From JANLQX01 sp031368215 (GTDB lineage: Bacteria > Actinomycetota > Acidimicrobiia > Acidimicrobiales > JANYDT01): a DNA stretch of 64,000 nt. Numbering within the stretch: position 1 is the stretch's first letter; every line of letters begins with the position of its first letter. The translations under genes were made by a program, and so were the position numbers. Shown piece by piece: positions 16,588 through 25,337 of this stretch. A model generated the notes under the pieces. That model had not been told where the DNA came from and did not search any database. It saw only the letters and a list, made by a program, of their open reading frames with translations. The stretch is from NCBI GenBank assembly GCA_031368215.1, contig JANLRD010000041.1:31723-95722 (forward strand), in the 5' to 3' direction.

Positions 16588-16986
16588 GTGGCAGAGTCCT
16601 CACCCCGTCGTCTGACGCCCGCTGAACACGACGAACGTCGTCGTGTCGCGGCAGCCCGTCGCGCCCAGATCGAGACCGCGTTGGTCAAGCTCGGGCTCGA
16701 CGCCGAACACCTCGGCACGATGCGTCCGTTCTTCGATGAACACGGGGTCCTCACGCAGATTCCGATGCACCGTGCGAAGCGCCTCGTCCTGCTCGACCTC
16801 CTCTCCCAGCGCTTCCTGCCCGGCCAGCTCTACTCCGAGGGGCGCGTCAATCTCATCCTCGGTCAGTTCAACTCGGACTGGGCGGCACTTCGCCGGTACC
16901 TCGTCGATGAGGACTTTCTCGATCGTCGAGACGGCTTTTACTGGCGGACCGGTGGCACGTTCGACATCGGTGATGGCCCGGCATGA
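16588..16986 (+). CDS. DUF2087 domain-containing protein
   Basis: A 132-residue protein starting at GTG 16588. The C-terminal half (about residues 45-125: FFDEHGVLTQIP, RAKRLVLLDLL, FLPGQLYSEGRVNLIL, DWAALRRYLVDEDFLDR, YWRTGG) is the DUF2087 pattern. That is a winged-helix-like domain found alone or fused to HTH or acetyltransferase domains. The N-terminus is charged and helical. DNA binding is plausible but not shown. It follows vapC by 25 bp on the same strand. Confidence 0.78.
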   Translation: MAESSPRRLTPAEHDERRRVAAARRAQIETALVKLGLDAEHLGTMRPFFDEHGVLTQIPMHRAKRLVLLDLLSQRFLPGQLYSEGRVNLILGQFNSDWAALRRYLVDEDFLDRRDGFYWRTGGTFDIGDGPA

Positions 16987-17025
16987 ACCGAAGCGTGCCC
17001 GACGGTTCCCTAGAGTGTCGGCCCG

Positions 17026-18576
17026 ATGACGTGGCAGAGGAAGTGGGCGGCGGCCAAAACGGAGTTCGGCAAGCGCGGCGCGCGTGGTGTGGCGATGAAG
17101 AGCTTCGACGCCCTCGACCGCCCCTTGCACCTTCGTCGAGTGCTGCGATTCGTCCCTCCCGCATACACGCGAGCGCGTGTGTTGGCCGACATCGATCGGA
17201 CCGAAGCGCTGGCGCGGCCGGGGCGACGCTTCGCCTCCGGTTCACGTCCGGTCATCCGGTGGTGCAAGGGCGACGGACTCGACGACGACGTGACCCGCAG
17301 CGCCATCGCTCAAGCGACCAGCATCTTCGGCGACGCGGTCGACTACTGCCTGTGCACGAACGGCATCGATGCCGAGCGCGTCCGTCGCGTTCTGTTGTGG
17401 GCCTCGCAACCCGTCGAATGGTGGCCGGTTTCTCCTACCGACAACTCCGGGCTTGCGCGAGTGCTGGCCATCGCCGGGTGCTCACCGGAGCGGTACGGAT
17501 ACTGGTGGAAGTGGTTCCCGTTCCGCACCCGACCAGCCGCACCGGAATGGATCCTCGACGGTGACATGGTGATCACGGCTCGTCCTGCATGGTTCGACGA
17601 GTGGGCGAGGGGGACCGACGTGATCCGCCTCTCCCAGGAAGCCTGGAACCCCGGGGCATACGGGACCTACGGCGACCTCGTGGACCCGGAGCTCTCTCTC
17701 AACTCGGGGTTGGCATCGCTTCCGCCTCACGACAGCATGGGTTCGCAGATCCTCGCCGTCCTCACCGAACGGCCGCTTCTGTATCGTCACGACGGAAGAC
17801 GCGACATGTGCGAACAGGGCGTCGTCGCTGCAGCGTTCCAGCGGCTCGGTGTCACGCCGATACCACTGCGCGAGTTTCCCTTCGCCTCATCCGACGGGAC
17901 GGCGATCGAACGCGGTCCCGGTGCGACCCCCGGAGAGGAGTGGGGGTTCCACTTCATCCGGTCATTCGTACGCCCGAACGCGCTCTTTCACCAGATGGTC
18001 GCTGACGGGACCATCCTCAGCGTCGAGGGTGACCCCCCGATGGGTGGCTTCGCCTGGCTTGGAGGCAGCGGTCAGTGGGGCGTGCCCGGCTGGGCGATGA
18101 ACGAACCGGTCGCCGGCATCGTGGTCGAGACGGCACGGGCCTTCGCCGGTCGGCCCGTTCTCGAGCTAGGCACGTCCCGCGGTCGTTTGACCGCGCTCTT
18201 GGCATCGGTCGGATGCCGCGTGACCACGGTGGACCATCAGGACCGAGGGGCGGCCGAGAACCTCAAAGGCCTGTCTGCGACCGTGGTCGTCGCTGACGCC
18301 CACGAGTTCCTGCGCACCACAGAGCGGACCTTCGACCTCATTGTGGTCGACTTGCACGGGAACGGGGTCCCGGAGTGGGAGGAACGAGCGGAGCTTGTCG
18401 TCCGACCCCTTGCCCCCGGCGGAACCCTAATCGTGAGCAACACCCAGTTGTCCAAGCAGGAACTGTGGCGTGACGAACGCGGTGCCCGCTGGTTCGTCGA
18501 CCGCCTCGAACCACAATGGGACGTCCGGGAGTTCGACGTCGAGCCCGGCCTCGCGATCCTGCGGCGCAAGCCATGA
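17026..18576 (+). CDS. Glycosyltransferase-like / SAM-methyltransferase two-domain protein
   Basis: A 516-residue protein. The C-terminal domain (about residues 365-516) is a class I methyltransferase: LELGTSRGRLTALL for the SAM loop, TTVDH at the end of the second strand, FDLIVVDLHG, then APGGTLIVSN. The N-terminal 340 residues are not a family I can name. They contain a metal-site-like LDGDMV (D178, D180) and a following LNSGL, which suggest a GT-A nucleotide-sugar transferase fold; this is inference. It overlaps the aminotransferase gene by 4 bp (ATGA), so the products probably act together on an amino sugar or glycan. Confidence 0.6.
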   Translation: MTWQRKWAAAKTEFGKRGARGVAMKSFDALDRPLHLRRVLRFVPPAYTRARVLADIDRTEALARPGRRFASGSRPVIRWCKGDGLDDDVTRSAIAQATSIFGDAVDYCLCTNGIDAERVRRVLLWASQPVEWWPVSPTDNSGLARVLAIAGCSPERYGYWWKWFPFRTRPAAPEWILDGDMVITARPAWFDEWARGTDVIRLSQEAWNPGAYGTYGDLVDPELSLNSGLASLPPHDSMGSQILAVLTERPLLYRHDGRRDMCEQGVVAAAFQRLGVTPIPLREFPFASSDGTAIERGPGATPGEEWGFHFIRSFVRPNALFHQMVADGTILSVEGDPPMGGFAWLGGSGQWGVPGWAMNEPVAGIVVETARAFAGRPVLELGTSRGRLTALLASVGCRVTTVDHQDRGAAENLKGLSATVVVADAHEFLRTTERTFDLIVVDLHGNGVPEWEERAELVVRPLAPGGTLIVSNTQLSKQELWRDERGARWFVDRLEPQWDVREFDVEPGLAILRRKP

Positions 18577-19580
18577 CGGTTCCGTTCTGTGACCTGAGCC
18601 GGGCCAACGCGCCGCTCCGCCGGGACCTCGATCGAGCCATCGGCGCATGCCTCGATCGATCCTGGTTCCTGCGGGGGCCCGAGACCACGGCGTTCGAGGA
18701 GGAGTGGGCGGCGTACTGCGGACACAAGCATGCCGTGTGCTGCAACAGCGGGACCGATGCCCTCACCCTCGCCGCGGCGGGCCTCGGGATGGGGACGGCC
18801 ACGGTGCAGGCGAACACGCTGGCGCTGACCGGGGTCGGCCTGCATCGGGGGGGCGCTATCGTCCGGCTCTCCGATGTGGGACCAGACGGTGCGCTGATCG
18901 ACGTTCCAGAGGACGCCGTTCCCGTGCTGATGTTCGGACAACTTCCAGACGCGAAGACAGGTCGGGCTTCGTTGTTCGACGCCGCCCACGCCCACGGCTG
19001 GAAGCCGCCGGCCGGTGCCGTGGCCGCATGGAGCTTCTACCCGACGAAGTCACTCGGAGCTCTCGGTGACGCCGGGGCTGTGACGACCAACGATGCCGCG
19101 TTAGCCGAGGAGATGCGCGGCCTGGCTGGACGCGATGATCAGCTCCATGACCGGCGCCAGGTCACATCACGCGTCGATGAACTCCAAGCGGCAGTGTTAC
19201 GGGTCAAGCTCCGACACCTCGACGCCTGGCTAGAGGAGCGGGCGGACATCGCCGCCCGGTACGGCAAGCGCCTCGCACCCTTGGGAATCACCCTCGGCTC
19301 GCCTTCGCTCCACCACCTCTACGTCATCAGGGTCGCCAACCGAGATGATATGCACGCGTATCTCCATGACAACGCCGTCGAGTCCAAGATCCACTGGCGA
19401 GATCCGCTTCACACTCTCGATGGGCCGTGGGTCGCAGAGGGTTTGTTCCCTGGCGCAGCGGCGTGGTGCCGATCGATCTTGAGCCTGCCGTGCTTCCCCG
19501 GTCTACGCGACGATGAGGTCAACACGACCTGTGATCTCATCGAGGCATTCACCGCAGAGCGAGGCTCGGACGGAAACTGA
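18573..19580 (+). CDS. DegT/DnrJ/EryC1-family aminotransferase
   Basis: A 335-residue PLP enzyme. The Schiff-base lysine lies in FYPTKSLGALGDAG (K159), FDAAHAHG carries the PLP-contacting Asp, and CCNSGTDAL binds the phosphate. The family aminates keto-sugar nucleotides. It is about 35 residues shorter than usual: the segment between the QANT motif and MFGQL is compressed. It is translationally coupled to the preceding methyltransferase fusion, but no sugar-nucleotide dehydratase is nearby, so the substrate must come from elsewhere. Confidence 0.82.
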   Translation: MTVPFCDLSRANAPLRRDLDRAIGACLDRSWFLRGPETTAFEEEWAAYCGHKHAVCCNSGTDALTLAAAGLGMGTATVQANTLALTGVGLHRGGAIVRLSDVGPDGALIDVPEDAVPVLMFGQLPDAKTGRASLFDAAHAHGWKPPAGAVAAWSFYPTKSLGALGDAGAVTTNDAALAEEMRGLAGRDDQLHDRRQVTSRVDELQAAVLRVKLRHLDAWLEERADIAARYGKRLAPLGITLGSPSLHHLYVIRVANRDDMHAYLHDNAVESKIHWRDPLHTLDGPWVAEGLFPGAAAWCRSILSLPCFPGLRDDEVNTTCDLIEAFTAERGSDGN

Positions 19581-19610
19581 CGCGAGTGCACCCCGGGCAG
19601 ACTGGATGCC

Positions 19611-20645
19611 GTGAACCACCCCGACTCCGAGTCCTCCACGTTTCCCCGCGAGCTCGACCGTTGGCGGGCACTGCCGAAGGTCGAGCTGCACCTCCATCTC
19701 GATACGTCGGTCAGCTATGCCGTGGCCAGCCGGCTCGAAGCCGGTCTCACGCACGAGCGGTATCTCGAAGAGTTCCAGGCCCCGCCCCTCGTCGGGAGCC
19801 TCTCGGAGTTCCTGCGGCGAGCGCTTCGACAGGTCGGCCTCCTCCAGACAGAGGAAGCGCTATCGATGCTCACCGTCGATGTGATCGGACAGCTTGCCGC
19901 CGACGGCCTGGTCTACGCCGAGCTCCGGTTCGCTCCTCTCCTTCACACCCGGGGCGACCTCACGGCTGAGCGCGTCGTGGAGATCGTGGTGGAAGCCGCG
20001 GCGCAGGCCGGTGCCGAACACGGTGTCGACGTCGGGATCATCTTGTGCACGCTTCGCCACTTCGACGCCGCGCAGAGCATGGCAACGGTCCGTCTCGTCG
20101 ACCTGTTCCACCAACGCGGGGTGAACGTCGCCTTCGATCTCGCCGGTGACGAGATCGCCTTTCCGCTCGACGCCCATCTCCCGGCATTCTCCTTCGCGCG
20201 CGAACACGGCTTGCCGTTCACGGTGCATGCCGGTGAATCAGGCGGCCCGGAGAACGTCCGCGAGGTCCTCGACCTCCTCAACCCGACCCGGATCGGCCAC
20301 GGGGTGCGGAGCATTGAGGAGCCGGCGCTCGTCGAACGACTCGTCGCAGCATCGGTGCACCTGGAGATCTGCCCGAGCTGCAATGTGCAGACCGAAGTCG
20401 TCACTTCCTACGATCAGCATCCGATCGATGAACTCGTCCGGCGTGGAGTGCGGCTCGGCATCAGCACCGACCAGCGAACCGTCACGCCCATATCCTTGAG
20501 CGGTGAGTATGCCAAGCTCCATGCGGCGTTCGGATGGTCGATGGCGGAGTTCGGGAGACGCAATCTCGACGCCCTCGAGGCGTCGTTTGCCCCGGCGAGC
20601 GTGAAAGCCCGGCTTCGCCCTCTGATCGAGGCCGCATACCGATGA
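19611..20645 (+). CDS. Adenosine deaminase family protein
   Basis: A 344-residue amidohydrolase of the ADA type. Zinc ligands appear in ELHLHLD (H27, H29), HAGES carries the catalytic His/Glu (H206, E209), IGHGVRS follows, and STD near residue 285 supplies the metal-binding Asp. The residue after that Asp is Gln where typical enzymes have Asp or Asn (TDDP, TDNR), and the first motif reads HLD rather than HLEG. The likely reaction is deamination of adenosine or a related 6-aminopurine; an altered substrate is possible. The start is GTG 19611. Confidence 0.82.
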   Translation: MNHPDSESSTFPRELDRWRALPKVELHLHLDTSVSYAVASRLEAGLTHERYLEEFQAPPLVGSLSEFLRRALRQVGLLQTEEALSMLTVDVIGQLAADGLVYAELRFAPLLHTRGDLTAERVVEIVVEAAAQAGAEHGVDVGIILCTLRHFDAAQSMATVRLVDLFHQRGVNVAFDLAGDEIAFPLDAHLPAFSFAREHGLPFTVHAGESGGPENVREVLDLLNPTRIGHGVRSIEEPALVERLVAASVHLEICPSCNVQTEVVTSYDQHPIDELVRRGVRLGISTDQRTVTPISLSGEYAKLHAAFGWSMAEFGRRNLDALEASFAPASVKARLRPLIEAAYR

Positions 20646-20661
20646 TCAGTCCCGACCGAGT

Positions 20662-21161
20662 TCAGCGGTGCGGGCGGCCCAGGTACATCCGTCGCACGAG
20701 TTCCTCGAGATCGACGCCGGAGTCAACCTCCTCGAAGAGTGCAGTCAACGGTTGATCGCGGATGATGCGCCCGTGATCGATGATCACGACTCGTTCGCAC
20801 AGCTTCTCCCGGTCGGCGAGGTCGTATGTGGTCAGGACGATCGTGGTGCCGTGCTCACGATTGCTGGCGCCGAGCGCGTCGCGGAGCGCGAACTTCGACA
20901 CCACGTCGAGCCCGATCGTCGGTTCGTCGAGGAAGAGCAGGGACGGGCGATGCACGAGCGCAGCAACAAGCACAGCGCGCATACGTTGGCCGAGTGACAG
21001 GGTCCGAACCGGCTGACCCAGGAACGGACCCAGCTCGAACTGCCCGACGAGCTCGTCGAGCGTTGCCCGTTGTTGCGCTGCCAGGCCACCATTGCGCCGC
21101 GATAGGTGCTCTGGCGCCGGAAGCTCATGCGGGCAACTTCCAGATAGAGCCGCCCGTTCAC
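20662..21161 (-). pseudogene. Remnant of an ABC-2 exporter locus (permease N-terminus joined to ATPase C-terminus)
   Basis: The 3' part (20662-20982 and about 100 bp before it) encodes an ABC ATPase C-terminal half: FLGQPVRTLSLGQRMR, Walker B LLFLDEPT and a D-loop. The Walker A half is missing. Further 5', in a shifted frame, GTG 21161 begins NGRLYLEVARMSFRR and TYRGAM, typical of the start of an ABC-2 permease that would normally lie downstream of the ATPase. The order and frame change show a deletion or rearrangement has destroyed both genes. A short ATPase fragment could still be translated but should not work. Confidence 0.7.
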
Positions 21162-21462
21162 GCCCCCGAACCTACTGACCCGCCGTCGTCGGGACCGCGG
21201 GCGCGCACGGACCCATCCGCCGCAGATCGTCTTACTCTTGCCGCACATCGACACCGCCTTGCCGCACATCGACACCTTTCGAGCGTCGGATGGGGTTCTC
21301 GGGTCGATCTGCGGCACAGGAAGGTCGAGGTGCGGCGGTCGGTCACGGCTGCCAACCGGGGCGCGGCGGCAAAGTCCTGCGGGAATCAACGGACGGGGTC
21401 GTAACATCGACTCCTCCCACGAAGTCGGCATCATCAGCCGCCTCGAAACCCGAAAGCCGCAC
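21162..21462. other. Intergenic region with R3 repeats before metG
   Basis: No gene is supported. The segment holds two direct 18-nt copies of TTGCCGCACATCGACACC (21238-21255, 21259-21276), 21 nt apart. GATCTGCGGCAC and GGTGCGGCGG lie in inverted orientation just after. The metG promoter presumably lies in the last 100 bp, but I could not pick a convincing -35/-10 pair. Confidence 0.55.
21238..21276. repeat. R3 repeat: two 21-nt-spaced units
   Basis: The core GCCGCACATCG is repeated with a 21-nt period. The same core, inverted and again at 21-nt spacing, occurs at 28941-28978. Confidence 0.7.
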
Positions 21463-23595
21463 ATGCCCCGTACGCTCTTCGTCACCACGGCCCTCCCCTA
21501 CGCCAACGCACCGCTCCATATCGGCCACATGATGGAGTACGTCCAGGCCGACACGTGGGTGCGGTTCCAGCGGATGATGGGTCACACCGTGCACTTCGTG
21601 TGCGCCGACGACGTGCACGGCGCGCCGATCATGATCGCCGCCGAGAAGGCCGGAAAGACGCCCGAGGAGTTCGTGGCCGAGGTCGCCGCCGGACGTCCGG
21701 CATACCTCGACGGGTTCTCCATCAGCTTCGACAACTGGCACACCACCGACGGCCCGGAGAACCACGCCCTCGCGCAGGACGTCTACCGCAGCCTCAAGGC
21801 CAACGGCCTCATCACCGAGCGCAGCGTCGAGCAGTTCTACGACCCGGTGAAGGCGATGTTCCTCCCCGACCGCTACATCAAGGGAACCTGCCCGAAGTGC
21901 GGCACACCAGATCAGTACGGCGATTCGTGCGAGTCGTGCAGTTCCGTCTACGCCCCCACTGACCTGGTGAACCCGTACTCGGTGCTGTCCGGCGCGACAC
22001 CGGAGCTCAAGTCGTCGTCGCATCTGTTCTTCACGCTTTCCGATCCTCGGTGCACCGAGTTTCTCCTCGACTGGATGGCCACGCCGGGCCGCCTTCAGCC
22101 CGAGGTGGCGAACAAGATCAAGGAGTGGTTCGTCGCCGGTGACGACGGCCGCGTTGCGCTGGCCGACTGGGACATCAGCCGCGATGCACCGTATTTCGGC
22201 ATCCGCATCCCTGACACCGACGACAAGTACTTCTACGTGTGGCTCGACGCGCCGGTCGGCTACCTGGCCTCACTCGTCAACCTGTTCGCGAAACGCGGCC
22301 ATGACGTCGCCGCCTTTCTCGCCGATCCGGACGTGGAGCAGATCCACTTCGTCGGCAAGGACATCGTCTACTTCCACACCCTGTTCTGGCCGGCGATGCT
22401 CCACTTCTCCGGACGCAAGGTGCCGAACAACGTCTACGTCCACGGCTTCATCACCGTCAATGCCGAGAAGATGTCGAAGAGCCGTGGCAACAGCCTGTCG
22501 CCGCTTCGCTACCTCGAGCTGGGCTGCAACCCCGAGTGGCTCCGCTACTACATGGCGGCCAAGCTGACCGCCCGCGTCGAAGACGTCGAGTTCACGCCGG
22601 ACGACTTCACGCAGCGGGTCAACTCCGACCTCGTCGGCAAGTACGTCAACATCGCCAGCCGCGCCGCGGGATTCATTGCCAAGCGCTTCGGAGGACTCCT
22701 CACAGCCGACCTCGGCGACGAAGGCGGCGCGCTCGTCACACAACTCCAAGCAGCCGGCGACACGATTGCCGCGCTCTACGAGGGACGTGAGTTCTCCAAG
22801 GCGATCCGCGAGATCATGACCCTGGCCGACCGGGTCAACGAATACGTCGAGCGCCACAAGCCGTGGGAGCTCGCCAAGGTCGAGGGCGGGGACGCCGAGC
22901 TGCAACAGGTGTGCAGCGTCTGCATCGAGACCTTCCGGCTGCTTACGCTGTACCTGAAGCCGGTCATGCCGCGGGTGGCGTCCGACGTGGAGTCCTTCCT
23001 CCGGATCGCCCCTCTCACCTGGGCCGACGTGAACCGTCCCCTCGGCGCCCACACGATCGCCGCATACAAGCACCTGATCCAGCGGGTCGATCCCAAGGTG
23101 CTCGAGGCCCTCTTCGAGGGCCCCGCCGCTGGACCCGTCGCCGGCCCGGCTCCGTCGTCGTCGACACCGGCTCCCGGTGCGACCACGACGGTGGTGGAAA
23201 CCGCATCATCGGAAGTCGACGGCGGCCGGGCGCCGGGCGGTGAGCCCCTCGCCCCCGAAATCGGCATCGACGACTTTGCCAAGATCGACCTGCGAGTGGC
23301 GTTGATCGTGAACTGCGAGCACGTTGAAGGAGCGGACAAACTGCTCCGTCTCACCCTCGACGCCGGCGAAGGACGACATCGGACGGTCTTCAGCGGGATC
23401 AAGAGCGCGTACCAGCCCGCTGATCTCATCGGACGCAACACCGTGCTGATCGCCAACCTTGCGCCCCGCAAGATGAAGTTCGGCCTGAGCGAGGGCATGG
23501 TGCTCGCCGCCAGCGACGCCGACCGCACCATCGACGCCGGGATCTACCTCTTGAACCCGGAGTCCGGCGCAACGCCAGGCATGCGCATCAAGTAG
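21463..23595 (+). CDS. metG: Methionyl-tRNA synthetase
   Basis: This 710-residue enzyme charges tRNA-Met. It has HIGH at 19-22, the zinc knuckle CPKC...CESC near residues 143-160, KMSKS at 336-340, an anticodon-binding helical domain, a Pro/Ala/Thr-rich linker near 560-600 and a C-terminal EMAP/Trbp-type tRNA-binding domain (FAKIDLRVALIV to the end). This is the long E. coli-like architecture, unlike the short mycobacterial enzyme. ATG 21463 was chosen because it gives the canonical N-terminus. Confidence 0.95.
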   Translation: MPRTLFVTTALPYANAPLHIGHMMEYVQADTWVRFQRMMGHTVHFVCADDVHGAPIMIAAEKAGKTPEEFVAEVAAGRPAYLDGFSISFDNWHTTDGPENHALAQDVYRSLKANGLITERSVEQFYDPVKAMFLPDRYIKGTCPKCGTPDQYGDSCESCSSVYAPTDLVNPYSVLSGATPELKSSSHLFFTLSDPRCTEFLLDWMATPGRLQPEVANKIKEWFVAGDDGRVALADWDISRDAPYFGIRIPDTDDKYFYVWLDAPVGYLASLVNLFAKRGHDVAAFLADPDVEQIHFVGKDIVYFHTLFWPAMLHFSGRKVPNNVYVHGFITVNAEKMSKSRGNSLSPLRYLELGCNPEWLRYYMAAKLTARVEDVEFTPDDFTQRVNSDLVGKYVNIASRAAGFIAKRFGGLLTADLGDEGGALVTQLQAAGDTIAALYEGREFSKAIREIMTLADRVNEYVERHKPWELAKVEGGDAELQQVCSVCIETFRLLTLYLKPVMPRVASDVESFLRIAPLTWADVNRPLGAHTIAAYKHLIQRVDPKVLEALFEGPAAGPVAGPAPSSSTPAPGATTTVVETASSEVDGGRAPGGEPLAPEIGIDDFAKIDLRVALIVNCEHVEGADKLLRLTLDAGEGRHRTVFSGIKSAYQPADLIGRNTVLIANLAPRKMKFGLSEGMVLAASDADRTIDAGIYLLNPESGATPGMRIK

Positions 23596-23634
23596 CCCTC
23601 GTCCGTCGCGTCGGCCTGGGTCCGGTGGTGCGCA

Positions 23635-23696
23635 CTGGGTCGGTACAACGCCAAATACGTGCGCATGCCGACCCAGTGCACGTCGGCTGACCCAGG
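23635..23696 (+). repeat. Dispersed repeat R2, copy B
   Basis: A 62-bp element starting CTGGGTCGG and ending GACCCAGG, with internal CCGACCCAG. It aligns without gaps to copy C (24740-24801), matching at about 50 of 62 positions by eye. It lies just after the metG stop and upstream of the DUF559-like gene. Confidence 0.8.
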
Positions 23697-23784
23697 TCCA
23701 TCCGCTCGATCGTCTGCGGCGCACCCGCGCGCCGGATGTCGTCTCTCCGTGCCCGGCGGCCAATGCGTTGACAGCCTGTCAGCC

Positions 23785-24714
23785 ATGACCGTCGATCGAG
23801 CTGGCCTGTACCGCTTCGCCCGCACCCACCATGGCATCGTGAGCCAACGAGAGGCCCGCACGTATGGCGTGTCGACCGCCCGCTGGGGTCGGTGGGCACG
23901 CTCCGGTGAACTCGAGGTTCTGCACCCAGGCGTCGCCGCGCTCGGGGCGTCGCCCAGGACGCTGGAAGGCAACATCCGCGCGGCAGTGCTCGCGTGCCCA
24001 GAAGGTGCGACAGCTTCGCTTCGAAGCGCGGCGTACCTCCACGGCTGCTGGCCGACCGGACTCGGACAACCACCGGTGGAAGTGACCGTGGGTCGCGGCG
24101 GGCCACGGATCTTGGAGGGGGTGATCGTGCACCGGCCCCGTGACCATCAGGCGATCGAACCGGTGCGTCGTTCCGGGATTGCGACCACCGACCCAATCCG
24201 CACGCTTGGCGATCTCGGTCAGGTCATGTACCCAGATCAGCTGGCCGACATCATCTTCGCGTTCACCCGGCGAAATCTCGTCGATATCAACGCCCTCCGG
24301 GCCGATGCCATTCGACGTCGCAAACCCGGCCGGTTCGCGCCTGACGTGTTGCTCGAAGTGCTTGGCCGCGTCGCAAGCGATGACGGCGTGGTGGCAAGTG
24401 AATTGGAACAGCGGGTGGTCGACGCGATCGCCGCCACAGACCTTCCGCAACCCAAACGGAACTTCCGCGTCGTCATCGACGGCGAGGTGATGCTGCTCGA
24501 TCTCGCCTGGCCGTCGGTCCGCTACAACGTCGATCTGGACGGCGCCCGCTTCCATGCCGATCGCTTTGATGCCGATCGTGAACGCGACGTGAAGCTCCGA
24601 ACGGCGGGCTGGACCGTCGACCGGTTTACTTGGACGCATGCCACCACGCGGATGCCATGGCTCCTCGAAACCATTCGTTCCCGACTCAACGAGCGCGGAT
24701 GGCCCGCTGCGTAG
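23785..24714 (+). CDS. AbiEi-like N-terminal / DUF559 (Vsr-like) nuclease-fold protein
   Basis: A 309-residue protein of a type often found in actinobacteria. The N-terminus (about 1-60; GIVSQREARTYGVS, WARSGELEVLHPGVAALG) matches the helix-turn-helix antitoxin domain of AbiEi-like type IV systems. The C-terminus (about 225-305: LLDLAWP, YNVDLDGARFHADR, DRERDVKLRTAGW) resembles DUF559/Vsr-like PD-(D/E)XK nuclease folds. No cognate toxin gene is adjacent. It is bracketed by two R2 repeat copies. DNA binding or cleavage is inferred, not shown; orphan defence or regulatory gene is the best description. Confidence 0.75.
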   Translation: MTVDRAGLYRFARTHHGIVSQREARTYGVSTARWGRWARSGELEVLHPGVAALGASPRTLEGNIRAAVLACPEGATASLRSAAYLHGCWPTGLGQPPVEVTVGRGGPRILEGVIVHRPRDHQAIEPVRRSGIATTDPIRTLGDLGQVMYPDQLADIIFAFTRRNLVDINALRADAIRRRKPGRFAPDVLLEVLGRVASDDGVVASELEQRVVDAIAATDLPQPKRNFRVVIDGEVMLLDLAWPSVRYNVDLDGARFHADRFDADRERDVKLRTAGWTVDRFTWTHATTRMPWLLETIRSRLNERGWPAA

Positions 24715-24739
24715 CTCCGTTCTGGGTCAGCTCACGTCG

Positions 24740-24801
24740 CTGGGTCGGCACAATGCCAAATGTGTCCAAATCCCGACCCAGTGCACACCAGCCGACCCAG
24801 G
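24740..24801 (+). repeat. Dispersed repeat R2, copy C
   Basis: The 62-bp partner of copy B, in the same orientation, between the convergent 3' ends of the DUF559-like gene and rplI. Confidence 0.8.
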
Positions 24802-24838
24802 ATGCGGCACACGCACCGCGAAACGAGCCGGAACGCGA

Positions 24839-24867
24839 AACGAGCCGCCCCCAAGGGGCGGCTCGTT
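24839..24867 (-). terminator. Terminator of the rpsF-ssb-rpsR-rplI operon
   Basis: A 13-bp GC-rich stem (24839-24851 with 24855-24867) with a 3-nt loop lies 22 bp after the rplI stop. It is perfectly paired; the T-run is weak, as is usual in high-GC genomes. Confidence 0.75.
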
Positions 24868-24888
24868 CCACACATCCGGACCCGTTGG

Positions 24889-25335
24889 TCAGACGGCGAC
24901 GATCTCGATCGAGACAGCGAACTCGACGGCGTCGTGGAGTTTCACCGGGATCTCGTGGGTGCCGACGGTCTTCAAGTGGTCGTGGAGGCGGACCGACTTG
25001 CGGTCGAGTACCACGCCGGTCTGGGCCTGCACCGCCGAGATGATCTCGGGTACGTGTACGGAGCCGAACAGACGCTCACCCTTGGCCTTGGCCTTGATGG
25101 TGATGGTCTTGCCGACGAGGTGACGGGCAACAGTTTCCGCTCCTTCTCGGTCCTTCGCATCGCGCAGGTCGCGGGCCTTGCGCATCGCTTCGGCCTGAGC
25201 AACGCTGCCAGCAGACTGCGGCATGGCCAACTTGCGGGGCAGCAGGTAGTTCCGAGCGAAGCCGTCGGCAACGTCGAGCATGTCGCCGCGCTTGCCCAAG
25301 CTCTTCACATCGGCCGTGAGGATCACCTTGACCAT
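24889..25335 (-). CDS. rplI: 50S ribosomal protein L9
   Basis: A 148-residue ribosomal protein with the L9 N-terminal signature (VILTADVKSLGKRGDMLDVADGFARNYLLP, cited here only as the motif region at residues 3-32), a long connecting helix and a C-terminal domain. It is the last gene of the rpsF-ssb-rpsR-rplI operon, 2 bp after rpsR, and is followed by a strong hairpin. Confidence 0.96.
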   Translation of the reverse strand: MVKVILTADVKSLGKRGDMLDVADGFARNYLLPRKLAMPQSAGSVAQAEAMRKARDLRDAKDREGAETVARHLVGKTITIKAKAKGERLFGSVHVPEIISAVQAQTGVVLDRKSVRLHDHLKTVGTHEIPVKLHDAVEFAVSIEIVAV

Positions 25336-25337
25336 GA

